Origin: a virus
Length of the DNA: 21,000 nt
Virus record (IMG/VR): IMGVR_UViG_3300035698_012363
Span: 1 to 21,000 of that record
Reading direction: 5' to 3' (one strand)
Shown: positions 1 to 5,713 of the stretch, piece by piece
How the letters are laid out: every line of letters starts with the position of its first letter
How positions within the stretch are numbered: the stretch's first letter is position 1
Notes under the pieces: generated by a model
Told to the model about the DNA's origin: nothing
The model's database searches: none
What the model saw: only the letters and a program-made list of their open reading frames with translations
Made by a program: the position numbers and the translations under genes

Positions 1-290
1 TGAAACGCCGCCAATTCTTAAAATCCCTAGGCTTTGGACTTCTCGCACCGGTCACGGTAGCCAAAGCGTTTCAAAATCCCCAGGCTTTGCATAGTATTAC
101 CTGGACACCTGGGGAAGACGCTTGGGACTCACCAGAGCCAATGTATTTCAGGGGAACAGAGATAATCCCGGATGATGATCCCCGGAGACTTATATGGTCA
201 CATGTAGGAGACCCAGACAAGTTTCCCGCGAACGATACAGATATTATCGTGAGTGACGAGTACGCAAATCTATTTAAACAACCAACATAA
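1..290 (+). CDS. Small secreted-type protein with Tat-like signal peptide (5' edge cut)
   Basis: The frame is open from the window edge to a TAA at 288-290. The first two bases are TG followed by AAA CGC CGC, so an ATG beginning one base outside the window would give a protein of about 96 residues starting MKRRQFLKSLG. That is a textbook twin-arginine motif (R-R-x-F-L-K), followed by a hydrophobic stretch (FGLLAPVTV) and an A-x-A site (AKA before FQ), as expected for a Tat or Tat-like signal peptide cleaved by signal peptidase. The mature part is about 70 residues, acidic, and rich in Asp, Pro and Trp. I do not recognise it. A TTG at 87 could be called as a start but would discard the signal peptide and lacks a convincing ribosome site. 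The next gene follows after 11 bases. Function unknown; export of the mature part is inferred only from the motif. Confidence 0.7.
   Translation, partial: KRRQFLKSLGFGLLAPVTVAKAFQNPQALHSITWTPGEDAWDSPEPMYFRGTEIIPDDDPRRLIWSHVGDPDKFPANDTDIIVSDEYANLFKQPT
20..89 (+). repeat. 17-base direct repeat pair around the signal-peptide coding segment
   Basis: AAAATCCCTAGGCTTTG (20-36) recurs as AAAATCCCCAGGCTTTG (73-89), 16 of 17 bases identical. The offset of 53 bases is not a multiple of three, so the two copies are read in different frames (KSLGFG versus QNPQAL). This is not a protein-level repeat but a DNA-level one. Confidence 0.7.
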
Positions 291-301
291 AGGAGCAGCA
301 C

Positions 302-622
302 ATGAGACAGGGAATCGATACAGCACATAAGACAGATGAAAAGGGAATGCCTACAGGTGGACGGTCAGTAACTAATGGCGCCGTTGTCAATTGGCAGGAT
401 GGTCCACTTGGAAGAGGCGACGACCGTATTGAGCCAAATGGCGCCTTTGTCGAGGATATTATCGACATCGCTAGGGATCGGATACAGTTCTACCAGGATT
501 CACCCTTTAAATGCCGAGAGAATGCAATTGCCATTACAAAACTTGAAGAGGCAATGCAGTGGCTAAACTGGCGCACAGCTGACAGGGAAGCCCGGCAGGT
601 CGAAGGAACCCACAATAAGTAG
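302..622 (+). CDS. Acb2/Tad1 hairpin-family protein (candidate anti-CBASS / anti-Thoeris sponge)
   Basis: A 106-residue protein with an AAGGAG ribosome site just upstream. It carries the block pattern I know from small phage proteins grouped under the Acb2/Tad1 hairpin domain: NWQDGPLGRG (residues 30-39), PNGAFVED (45-52), then a helical hairpin with CRENAIAITKLEEA (71-84), RTADRE (91-96) and a C-terminal VEGTH (100-104). Characterised members form oligomers that bind cyclic nucleotide messengers: Acb2 sequesters CBASS cyclic di/trinucleotides, and Tad1 sequesters the gcADPR signals of Thoeris. Binding prevents effector activation in the infected cytoplasm. Family membership rests on motif recognition without a search; which ligand, if any, this protein binds cannot be read from sequence. 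It lies in the small-gene block ahead of the head genes, an accessory position. Members without tested activity are common, so the anti-defence role is inference. Confidence 0.68.
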   Translation: MRQGIDTAHKTDEKGMPTGGRSVTNGAVVNWQDGPLGRGDDRIEPNGAFVEDIIDIARDRIQFYQDSPFKCRENAIAITKLEEAMQWLNWRTADREARQVEGTHNK

Positions 623-643
623 CACAACACCAAGGAGCGAAGT

Positions 644-1036
644 ATGAACCCAGGAACAATAGACTTTAACCGCAAGAAGATCGTTGAGAGTGTGGCCATC
701 GCACCAGATAAGAAGGTAGAAATCGTCCTCTCAGGCGAGTTTAGCGCCTGGTACGCCGAGAAGATAGTCCCCCTTGGCTACGACGAGGATCCTCTTTCAC
801 CGAAGAATTACTATGACTTCATGGTTATGTATGCCGATGAGGTAGAGCCGGACGACAATGGCGTGTTACCAGTCAAATATATGCACGATCTCCACCCGGA
901 CCGATTCAGGCTTGTACAGCAAGGAAACGTAACTGTCTGGGTAGATATAAAGAGCGGTGCTACCGTAGCAGAGCGCGTCGTCACTCTCCAGGGGAAAGCT
1001 CGCAGAATGATGGAGGCCCACTATGGACACGCCTGA
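644..1036 (+). CDS. Hypothetical phage protein
   Basis: A 130-residue protein preceded by AAGGAG at suitable spacing. I do not recognise a characterised family. Residues 51-87 (DPLSPKNYYDF ... EPDDNGVLPVKYMHDLHPDRFRL) resemble a motif often seen in unnamed phage proteins, roughly a YDY/F block, then PD..G..P.K......HP.RF. The rest mixes short beta-rich and helical segments (VWVDIKSGATVAERVV), with no signal peptide or membrane segment. Its last 14 bases overlap the start of the next gene, indicating translational coupling in the same operon. Function unknown. Confidence 0.6.
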   Translation: MNPGTIDFNRKKIVESVAIAPDKKVEIVLSGEFSAWYAEKIVPLGYDEDPLSPKNYYDFMVMYADEVEPDDNGVLPVKYMHDLHPDRFRLVQQGNVTVWVDIKSGATVAERVVTLQGKARRMMEAHYGHA

Positions 1037-1433
1037 CTTTAGCAAACCGTATATCATGGGAGAGGGCTGGACGCCGCCAGCACCATCTCTCATCCAGATT
1101 ATCAATGAGGTACAGAAATTCACTGTATCCAGAGGCGAGAAGCCCGCAGCTATCATCATGGGGCTGCCGATGTATGAAACCTGTCAAGAAGACGCTGACC
1201 TAGCGCACGGGTATATTTCAGCCCTTCCACCCATGCTCATAGGCGTCCCCATCCTAGTCCGGCATGATGTTACTCCAACAGGAGTATTCTTAGTCAAGCA
1301 GGCTGATATCGGTGATTTAATCCACAGTATAGTCTCTAAGGACCAAGCGGACCTGACAGTAGAGCAGGATGACGCTGTTAAGGCATTGATTAACAAGTAC
1401 ACCATGGAGGCGGCAAAGCCGTTTCGTGGCTAA
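1023..1433 (+). CDS. Hypothetical phage protein, related to its downstream neighbour
   Basis: A 136-residue protein overlapping the previous gene by 14 bases, its stop sharing one base with the next start (TAATG). Residues about 23-50 read as a helix followed by RGEKPAAIIMGLPMYETC, and residues about 70-95 as LIGVPILVRHDVTPTGVFLV. This layout (helix, then R-P-x-x-I-x-M, then G-I/V-P-I/V-x-V with a P-x-G-V strand) is familiar from small uncharacterised phage proteins found near head genes. The next gene repeats the same layout, suggesting tandem duplication. No catalytic residues stand out. Function unknown; a structural or assembly-accessory role is only one possibility. Confidence 0.6.
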   Translation: MDTPDFSKPYIMGEGWTPPAPSLIQIINEVQKFTVSRGEKPAAIIMGLPMYETCQEDADLAHGYISALPPMLIGVPILVRHDVTPTGVFLVKQADIGDLIHSIVSKDQADLTVEQDDAVKALINKYTMEAAKPFRG

Positions 1434-1693
1434 TGGCCCTAGTCTTCAGTATAGACCGATACAACCGCATAGGATTTAACTGTGCAGTCATGGACGGGAT
1501 TATAGACAAGTATGAGAAGATGTTCGGGGAGAGACCACTTATGATCACCCTAGCCCCGGAGTCACTACTTGAGCTGAAGGACGAACTTGGGCTGGAGATG
1601 AAGATCACATCCCAGGATGAATACCAGGGGATTGTGATGATTGCCGATACTGATATGGCCCTCGATAAGATCACTCTTGGGGCATCTGCGTGA
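1433..1693 (+). CDS. Hypothetical phage protein, shorter relative of the upstream gene
   Basis: An 86-residue protein starting in a TAATG junction, so probably translated by re-initiation after the upstream gene. It contains VMDGIIDKYEKMFGERPLMI followed by a predicted helix (ESLLELKDELGL) and then YQGIVMIADTDM. The order of helix, GE(K/R)P, beta strand and a final x-G-V/I-x-x-V/I strand parallels the upstream protein, although it is about 50 residues shorter. I take the two as paralogs, on pattern only. Its stop TGA lies inside the GTGA junction with the following small gene. Function unknown. Confidence 0.6.
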   Translation: MALVFSIDRYNRIGFNCAVMDGIIDKYEKMFGERPLMITLAPESLLELKDELGLEMKITSQDEYQGIVMIADTDMALDKITLGASA

Positions 1694-1833
1694 GTAAACT
1701 CCAGGAGTTGATAGCACTTATGAGGAAACTTATTACCGACAAATGGAGCGGAGACCTTACTATTTCCTTTCACAAGGGCAATCTAGCGAATAAATTTAGG
1801 CGTACCGAAACTGATTACTTCCATAAGGAATGA
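1690..1833 (+). CDS. 47-residue phage protein (YezD/DUF2292-like pattern)
   Basis: A short frame starting with GTG at 1690 in a GTGA overlap with the upstream stop and ending TGA at 1831-1833. It reads MSKLQELIALMRKLITDKW, then SGDLTISFHKGNLANKFRRTE, giving a short N-terminal helix and a beta hairpin with FHKGN. Small phage and bacterial proteins with a helix followed by G-S/D-L-T-I-x-F-H-x-G and a basic strand are common and are sometimes grouped with YezD/DUF2292. The four-base overlap and the recognisable pattern support a real gene despite its size. An internal ATG at 1720 is a less likely start because it would remove most of the helix. It is the last gene before the terminator at 1890-1926. 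Role unknown. Confidence 0.55.
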   Translation: MSKLQELIALMRKLITDKWSGDLTISFHKGNLANKFRRTETDYFHKE

Positions 1834-1889
1834 TAATGTTTTAACCCTCTCACATAAAATTTAAGCAGGACCACCGGAGAAACCGATTG

Positions 1890-1926
1890 CCCGCGACATG
1901 ATATAGTCATGTTCGTGGGTTTTTTT
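1890..1926 (+). terminator. Intrinsic terminator closing the small-gene operon
   Basis: The left arm CCCGCGACATGA (1890-1901) pairs with TCATGTTCGTGGG (1907-1919) around the loop TATAG. The stem has one G-U wobble and one bulged A. It is followed at once by seven T residues (1920-1926). This is a classical Rho-independent terminator and separates the small-gene block from the head genes. Some readthrough, or a promoter I cannot recognise, must feed the head operon. Confidence 0.88.
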
Positions 1927-1977
1927 GTTTGTGGGACTGCAACCAGCGTCGAAAGACCAACTGAAAAGAGGAAGAGA

Positions 1978-2565
1978 ATGACGGAGCCGAGAACGAGAAC
2001 ACCAGAAGAGATAGCAGCTAACCCATTAGGCGGAACACCCGACCTGGATTCAGCACTTGACGCTATCGCACCAAAACCCCAGGAAGAGAAACCCCTGGAT
2101 ACAGATAGCGCGTCTACCGTGACTATGGAAGAGCATGGACAGATTTTCAACAAGAAGGAAGATATTGCAGCTGCCCAGAAACTTCAGCGCCCAGAGCCTC
2201 AAGACGAGGCCGATGAAATGCTGCCAGACTTGAGAGAAGACTTGAGCCGCCGCGTATCCAGGGGAACCCCTGTATCGTATTCAGATACGGTCAACCCACT
2301 TTACTTAATCTCATCCAATGATCGAGTGACCATCATGGCCATGAGCGTCGGCGGTGACAATAGTATGCTTATCACCCGCGCCCCAGAGGGTGTAGCGCAA
2401 ACCTTTCTGCCGAACATGAAGTTTGGCTCCTGTTATGATGCTAAGGGACAGCTTGACGGCACCCATGAGCTCTATCCAGCAGGGAACCAGAAGCCTATGC
2501 ACCTGGGAGATCCAGAAGTGCGTAGGATGGGAGCACCACGGCCAGGTCATAGAATTACCGGTTGA
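1978..2565 (+). CDS. Hypothetical protein preceding the scaffold
   Basis: A 195-residue protein. I choose the ATG at 1978, preceded by the purine-rich AAGAGGAAGAGA. The frame also has an ATG at 1909, but that lies inside the terminator hairpin and its extension (a Phe/Val-rich run encoded by the T-tract) is implausible. The first ~100 residues are Pro/Glu/Asp/Ala-rich and probably disordered (RTPEEIAANPLGGTPDLDSA). The C-terminal ~90 residues look folded and beta-rich (NPLYLISSNDRVTIMAMSVGG; then a TFLPNMKFGSCYD segment). I do not recognise the family. Its position directly before the scaffold, with the stop TGA inside the scaffold's ribosome site, suggests a head-assembly role, but that is inference from place only. 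Confidence 0.72.
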   Translation: MTEPRTRTPEEIAANPLGGTPDLDSALDAIAPKPQEEKPLDTDSASTVTMEEHGQIFNKKEDIAAAQKLQRPEPQDEADEMLPDLREDLSRRVSRGTPVSYSDTVNPLYLISSNDRVTIMAMSVGGDNSMLITRAPEGVAQTFLPNMKFGSCYDAKGQLDGTHELYPAGNQKPMHLGDPEVRRMGAPRPGHRITG

Positions 2566-2573
2566 GGTGAATT

Positions 2574-3563
2574 ATGGAAAATAAACCAGTAGAAATCGAA
2601 TTTCCCCCAGAAGTGCTTGCCGAAGCGAGAGCCGAGGACATAGCAGTGCTGGACGGGAGTTATGAGCCACCAGAGGACGGAGACAAGTCGGAAACAGGTG
2701 ATAAATCCAAGTCTAAAGAGACTAAGGACGAAGACCCTGCCAAGACCACTGAGGACGACGACGGTGATAAAGGCGGCGATAAGGATGGTGAGAAACCACC
2801 CGTTGACGCGCTGCTTGAGGGTATCCATCTGGAAGAGTTTAAGAAGGATGGGAAACCTCTATATGTTACGGATAAAGAGGGAAAACGGCTTGATCTAAAG
2901 ACCGTTATTGAAGATCACCTGAACAACTTGAATTGGAAGAAATCCAATACCGAGAAGAACCAGGCTCTTAGTCAGCGAGAGAAAGAACTAACGGACCGCA
3001 TCGGGAAGTATGATGTAGAGTCTATCGTTTCAGCTCTTCAGGACGACAATGGCGCGTTGATGACTCAACTGGACGAATGGTTTACGCCAGAAGGTGAAGA
3101 CCCCAACCCCGCCAACAACCCCTTCCGCAGCATTACCGGTGCGATGGCTGAGCAATCCACAGCGGATAAGGCCAAAGCTGAAAAAGACAGTCAAGCTCGT
3201 AACGAGGCAGCCGAAATCGCAGTAGCGGAAGAGTATGCAGAGCTTGAAAAACTCGATCCAAAGTACAAGGAAACTGGCGAACGTGATGAGCTCATGCGTC
3301 TCGCTCTTGCCCCCAAAACTTTACTTGAAGCACACCAATTGCGTGACGCCGAAGGTCTTGCCGCCCAGGTGAAAAAGATAACCTCAGAGCTGAAAGCCCG
3401 TAACAAGGCCTACGACGATCTGGTAGCCCAAAAGGGCCCAGCCGAAGCAGGACTTGGTGATGGTCTTGACGCAAAAGGGGCTCGCACTTCAAGCAATGAG
3501 ACAGGGGAAGTTAAGAGCTGGGACGATCAGATGGCCAAAGCGAAAGCCCACTTCCTTAATTAA
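2574..3563 (+). CDS. Capsid scaffolding protein
   Basis: A 329-residue, highly charged protein directly upstream of the major capsid gene. Residues about 25-75 form an Asp/Glu/Lys/Gly low-complexity stretch (PPEDGDKSETGDKSKSKETK and onward). The middle is helical and partly coiled coil (NWKKSNTEKNQALSQREKEL; an Ala/Glu-rich helix around 205-235; LRDAEGLAAQVKKITSELKA around 265-285). The C-terminus is a short lysine-containing helix (SWDDQMAKAKAHFLN), matching the usual scaffold design in which a C-terminal basic helix contacts coat subunits. Scaffolds direct procapsid assembly and then leave or are degraded. Sequence conservation in such proteins is weak, so the call rests on composition and location. 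The ribosome site is GAGGTGA at 2564-2570, overlapping the previous stop. Confidence 0.8.
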   Translation: MENKPVEIEFPPEVLAEARAEDIAVLDGSYEPPEDGDKSETGDKSKSKETKDEDPAKTTEDDDGDKGGDKDGEKPPVDALLEGIHLEEFKKDGKPLYVTDKEGKRLDLKTVIEDHLNNLNWKKSNTEKNQALSQREKELTDRIGKYDVESIVSALQDDNGALMTQLDEWFTPEGEDPNPANNPFRSITGAMAEQSTADKAKAEKDSQARNEAAEIAVAEEYAELEKLDPKYKETGERDELMRLALAPKTLLEAHQLRDAEGLAAQVKKITSELKARNKAYDDLVAQKGPAEAGLGDGLDAKGARTSSNETGEVKSWDDQMAKAKAHFLN

Positions 3564-3575
3564 TGAGGTGATGTA

Positions 3576-4574
3576 ATGGGTGCACGTAGTGTAACTACTG
3601 TAATGTCCGACCTTAGTATCTCAACAAGAGATTACATCCTACCTGGTATAGTATATCAGATCATTGAGTCAAACTATCTGGCCAAGCGCCTCTTGGGTAA
3701 ATCCGAGGGTGTTGGCGGTGGTGATCGTATCCGCGTTGACCTTGAAGTTAGCAAAGAGACAATCAATTGGCTGAGTGAGTGGGATAAGGTAACTTATGCT
3801 CCAACAGAGATTCTTGACGTAGCTTACTATGACTGGAAATGGCTTAACGGCTCTATTGTCCTGTCTGAGAAGCAAGTCCGTGTTCAAAACACTAGCAAAG
3901 AAGCCCTGTTTAATATTGTAAAAACCAAAGCGAAAAACCTTTCTCGTACATTCAAGCAGGGTTTTGGCGAACTATTGTTCAAGAATGCCGCAGCTGGGAC
4001 CAACGAACCAGCCACATTGTATGACATTATCGTGAACAATACTGGAACATTGGCCGGAATCGATCCCACCGTAGATACATACTGGAAAGCTAAGAAAATG
4101 GCTATCTCCAGCGTTACCTACGATCAGTGGATGGATCCAGCTCAGGTGTACTACGTTGAAGCAGTGATGCGAGCGATGTACGGCGCCCTGACCAACGATT
4201 CAGAGCACCCAACGCTTATTGTTACCACCCAGGCCATCTTTGATGACTACGAAATGATCCTCCACACCCAGAACCGTTACGCCTCAAGCGCATCGGTTGA
4301 CGGCGCTTTCGAGCGGCTTAAATTCCGTGGAGCTCAGATGGTTGTCGATAGTAATGTCCCGGCTGGGCACATGTACTTCCTGAATGAGAACTATCTCATG
4401 TTCAAGCACTCAAGCGAGATCAATTTCGATATGGGCGCCTTTGAGATGGTTAAGACCGGACAACACGCCTTCGCCTCAGAGCTTGATTGGTGGGGCGCTT
4501 TTGTATGTACGAACCGTGCATACCAGGGTGTTGTTACCGGTATTCCAGTAACTACAATTTCAATAACCCCATAA
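3576..4574 (+). CDS. Major capsid protein (HK97 fold)
   Basis: A 332-residue coat protein, translated from GAGGTGAT (3565-3572). It matches a common phage coat family: GDRIRVDLEV (49-58), YYDWKWLNGSIVLSEKQ (84-100), a long helix with NTSKEALFNIVKTKAKNL, then late FRGAQMVVDSNVPAGHMYFLN (about 250-270) and CTNRAYQGVVTGI near the C-terminus. In relatives the YDWKQ block, the 'NSGKEAI' helix and the 'F.GA....D...P.G..Y.LN' block belong to the HK97-fold coat. No N-terminal delta domain or fused protease is visible. This fits the scaffold being a separate upstream gene. The product should form the icosahedral shell. The stop codon is built into the ribosome binding site of the next gene. Confidence 0.9.
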   Translation: MGARSVTTVMSDLSISTRDYILPGIVYQIIESNYLAKRLLGKSEGVGGGDRIRVDLEVSKETINWLSEWDKVTYAPTEILDVAYYDWKWLNGSIVLSEKQVRVQNTSKEALFNIVKTKAKNLSRTFKQGFGELLFKNAAAGTNEPATLYDIIVNNTGTLAGIDPTVDTYWKAKKMAISSVTYDQWMDPAQVYYVEAVMRAMYGALTNDSEHPTLIVTTQAIFDDYEMILHTQNRYASSASVDGAFERLKFRGAQMVVDSNVPAGHMYFLNENYLMFKHSSEINFDMGAFEMVKTGQHAFASELDWWGAFVCTNRAYQGVVTGIPVTTISITP

Positions 4575-4582
4575 GGAGGTGA
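4572..4582 (+). promoter_or_regulatory. Eleven-base perfect Shine-Dalgarno overlapping the coat gene stop
   Basis: TAAGGAGGTGA is an exact complement of the bacterial 16S rRNA 3' end (TCACCTCCTTA). Its first three bases are the TAA stop of the coat gene, and the next gene's ATG follows at 4586. This predicts very high translation of the decoration-like protein, coupled to the coat protein. Confidence 0.85.
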
Positions 4583-4585
4583 ATA

Positions 4586-5065
4586 ATGTTTACCCCTATT
4601 CAAAACCGTGATAAATCTGGTTTGACCTTCTCAGCCCTTCCAAACACCACTGGCATTACCCTGTACAACGGGACTGGCGCAGCCATTGTCAAAGGTGATG
4701 TGATGGTCATTTCATATTCTACTGACGCAGATGAAATCGCCGCCGGTAAGTATATGCAATGTAAGGCCGCTGCAACAAATGCCATCCTCATTGAGCGGGT
4801 TGTAATCGCTCTTGAAGCAATTCCCATCGCTAAAATGGGTTTCTTCGCCGTGGAAGGCTTTGTGGAAGAATGTAACTGCCTTAACAGTGCAGCGTTCACT
4901 GCAGGTCAGAGCTTAAAGTGCGTGACAGCCAAGGACTATCTTATCCTTGATCATGCAACTCCGACCAACAAACAGGCTGCTATCGCCATGGAGGCCTATG
5001 CTGGGACAACCAGTGTAGAGCTTGTCAAGGCTGTTTGGCTCCTGAGTAAGCCACACGCTATCTAA
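4586..5065 (+). CDS. Putative capsid decoration (cement) protein
   Basis: A 159-residue beta-rich protein directly after the coat gene. The segment NTTGITLYNGTGAAIVKGDVMVIS (residues about 20-43) matches the opening of many phage head-decoration proteins (DUF2190-like), where 'N.TG..I..GDVV.L' starts a small beta barrel. A later AKMGFFAVEGFVEE plus AAFTAGQSLKCV corresponds to the 'G..GWV.V.G......... V.AGD.L' part of those proteins. No membrane segment or signal peptide is present. Decoration proteins bind the outer shell and stabilise it against DNA pressure. Gene position and the very strong ribosome site (decoration proteins are needed in copy numbers like the coat) support the call. The family assignment is by pattern, not by search. 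Confidence 0.62.
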   Translation: MFTPIQNRDKSGLTFSALPNTTGITLYNGTGAAIVKGDVMVISYSTDADEIAAGKYMQCKAAATNAILIERVVIALEAIPIAKMGFFAVEGFVEECNCLNSAAFTAGQSLKCVTAKDYLILDHATPTNKQAAIAMEAYAGTTSVELVKAVWLLSKPHAI

Positions 5066-5073
5066 CCGAATCC

Positions 5074-5103
5074 GTGGGGACCAGGCTAACACTTGGTCCC
5101 CGC
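5074..5103 (+). promoter_or_regulatory. Intercistronic RNA hairpin after the decoration gene
   Basis: Bases 5074-5085 (GTGGGGACCAGG) pair fully with 5092-5103 (CTTGGTCCCCGC) around a six-base loop, giving 12 pairs including two G-U. No T-tract follows, so it is probably not an efficient terminator. A role in mRNA stability or partial attenuation between two head genes is inferred. Confidence 0.6.
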
Positions 5104-5122
5104 ATATCCATGAAAGGATATG
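5103..5122 (+). promoter_or_regulatory. Hairpin enclosing the ribosome site of the following gene
   Basis: CATATCC (5103-5109) pairs with GGATATG (5116-5122). The AAAGGA ribosome site (5113-5118) lies across the loop and right arm, so the structure could lower translation of the following gene. C5103 would also be the last base of the preceding hairpin, so the two may compete at that base. Confidence 0.5.
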
Positions 5123-5125
5123 ATC

Positions 5126-5611
5126 ATGATGAACGAACGATTAAAACAGTTGATTATGTCAAAGCTCGATGGGCTCGGATTCCGTACTGACAATGATGCA
5201 GTTGTCAAAGTCAAGAAGGTAGCAATCAACTTCGCTGATAGTATTGCCGGTGCAGAAGTCGTAACAGATTTCGTGTTTCCCGACAAGTGCGAAGTTATCA
5301 CAATCACTCTTGATGTAGTGACGAAGGAAGATTCAGCGGCTTCTGATCTTATTATCATTGGTAATGAAACCGACCCAAATGGTTTCGCTAATGCCATGGT
5401 GACAGGAACAGCTGGACTGATCAAGCCTTCCCTTGCTGATGGTGCTCTAACCGTTGGTGCGCTACTATCCGCTGACGAGGACGGTGCTGGTGCATTAGTT
5501 CCCCAGAATGACGTTACAAGTGGCGGTGAAGCACTTTGCTGGACACCAGCAGGTGCGGATTTTGCCGAACTTGCAGGGTTTATCTGGGTCATGTACATCG
5601 ACCTGACATAA
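5126..5611 (+). CDS. Small head-associated structural protein, unknown
   Basis: About 161 residues from the ATG at 5126, seven bases after AAAGGA. An ATG at 5120 is too close to that site, and one at 5129 is also possible. The N-terminus is a short basic helix (MNERLKQLIMSKLDGLGF), followed by a beta-rich body: VKVKKVAINFADSI, TDFVFPDKCEVITITLDVVT, LIIIGNETDPNG, and an Ala/Gly-rich loop before a final WVMYIDLT strand. It looks like a single beta-sandwich domain typical of accessory virion proteins. I do not recognise the family. It lies between the decoration gene and a terminator, so it is most likely a second decoration, fibre or head-completion protein; that role is inferred from position. 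Confidence 0.6.
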   Translation: MMNERLKQLIMSKLDGLGFRTDNDAVVKVKKVAINFADSIAGAEVVTDFVFPDKCEVITITLDVVTKEDSAASDLIIIGNETDPNGFANAMVTGTAGLIKPSLADGALTVGALLSADEDGAGALVPQNDVTSGGEALCWTPAGADFAELAGFIWVMYIDLT

Positions 5612-5617
5612 GGACTT

Positions 5618-5633
5618 GCCCCCTTCGGGGGGC
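5618..5633 (+). promoter_or_regulatory. Very stable C(UUCG)G hairpin after the head genes
   Basis: GCCCCC (5618-5623) pairs with GGGGGC (5628-5633) around a TTCG loop closed by a C-G pair, one of the most stable known RNA tetraloops. No T-run follows, so alone it should stabilise the 3' end or cause pausing rather than terminate. The stop of the preceding gene lies seven bases upstream. Confidence 0.7.
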
Positions 5634-5672
5634 ATCCTGTTATGCCAGAAACCAAAAATATTGAAGAAGATC

Positions 5673-5692
5673 GGGCAATTCGTTGCCCTTTT
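5673..5692 (+). terminator. Intrinsic terminator after the head module
   Basis: GGGCAA (5673-5678) and TTGCCC (5683-5688) pair around a TTCG loop, followed by TTTTG and further T-rich sequence (5689-5699). The stem is short, so partial termination is plausible. Together with the hairpin at 5618-5633 it fills the 100-base gap between the head genes and the adaptor/tail genes and probably lowers expression of the latter. Confidence 0.72.
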
Positions 5693-5713
5693 GTAGTTTA
5701 AGGAAGTATTCTT

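Noticed and set aside
1909-1977. Upstream ATG extension of the gene at 1978
   Set aside because: The ATG lies in the right arm of the terminator and the extension is encoded by its T-tract; the ATG at 1978 has a purine-rich ribosome site.
1834-1977. Possible sigma70 promoter in the terminator gap
   Set aside because: TATAGT occurs, but inside the hairpin loop and arm, with no matching -35 element at proper distance.
5086-5655. 189-codon open frame on the minus strand
   Set aside because: Covers the complement of the gene at 5126-5611 and both flanking hairpin regions; the + strand gene has a ribosome site and fits the operon, this one does not.
5642-5701. 19-codon frame MPETKNIEEDRAIRCPFVV
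   Set aside because: Its second half is the terminator stem-loop at 5673-5692 and there is no Shine-Dalgarno sequence before the ATG.
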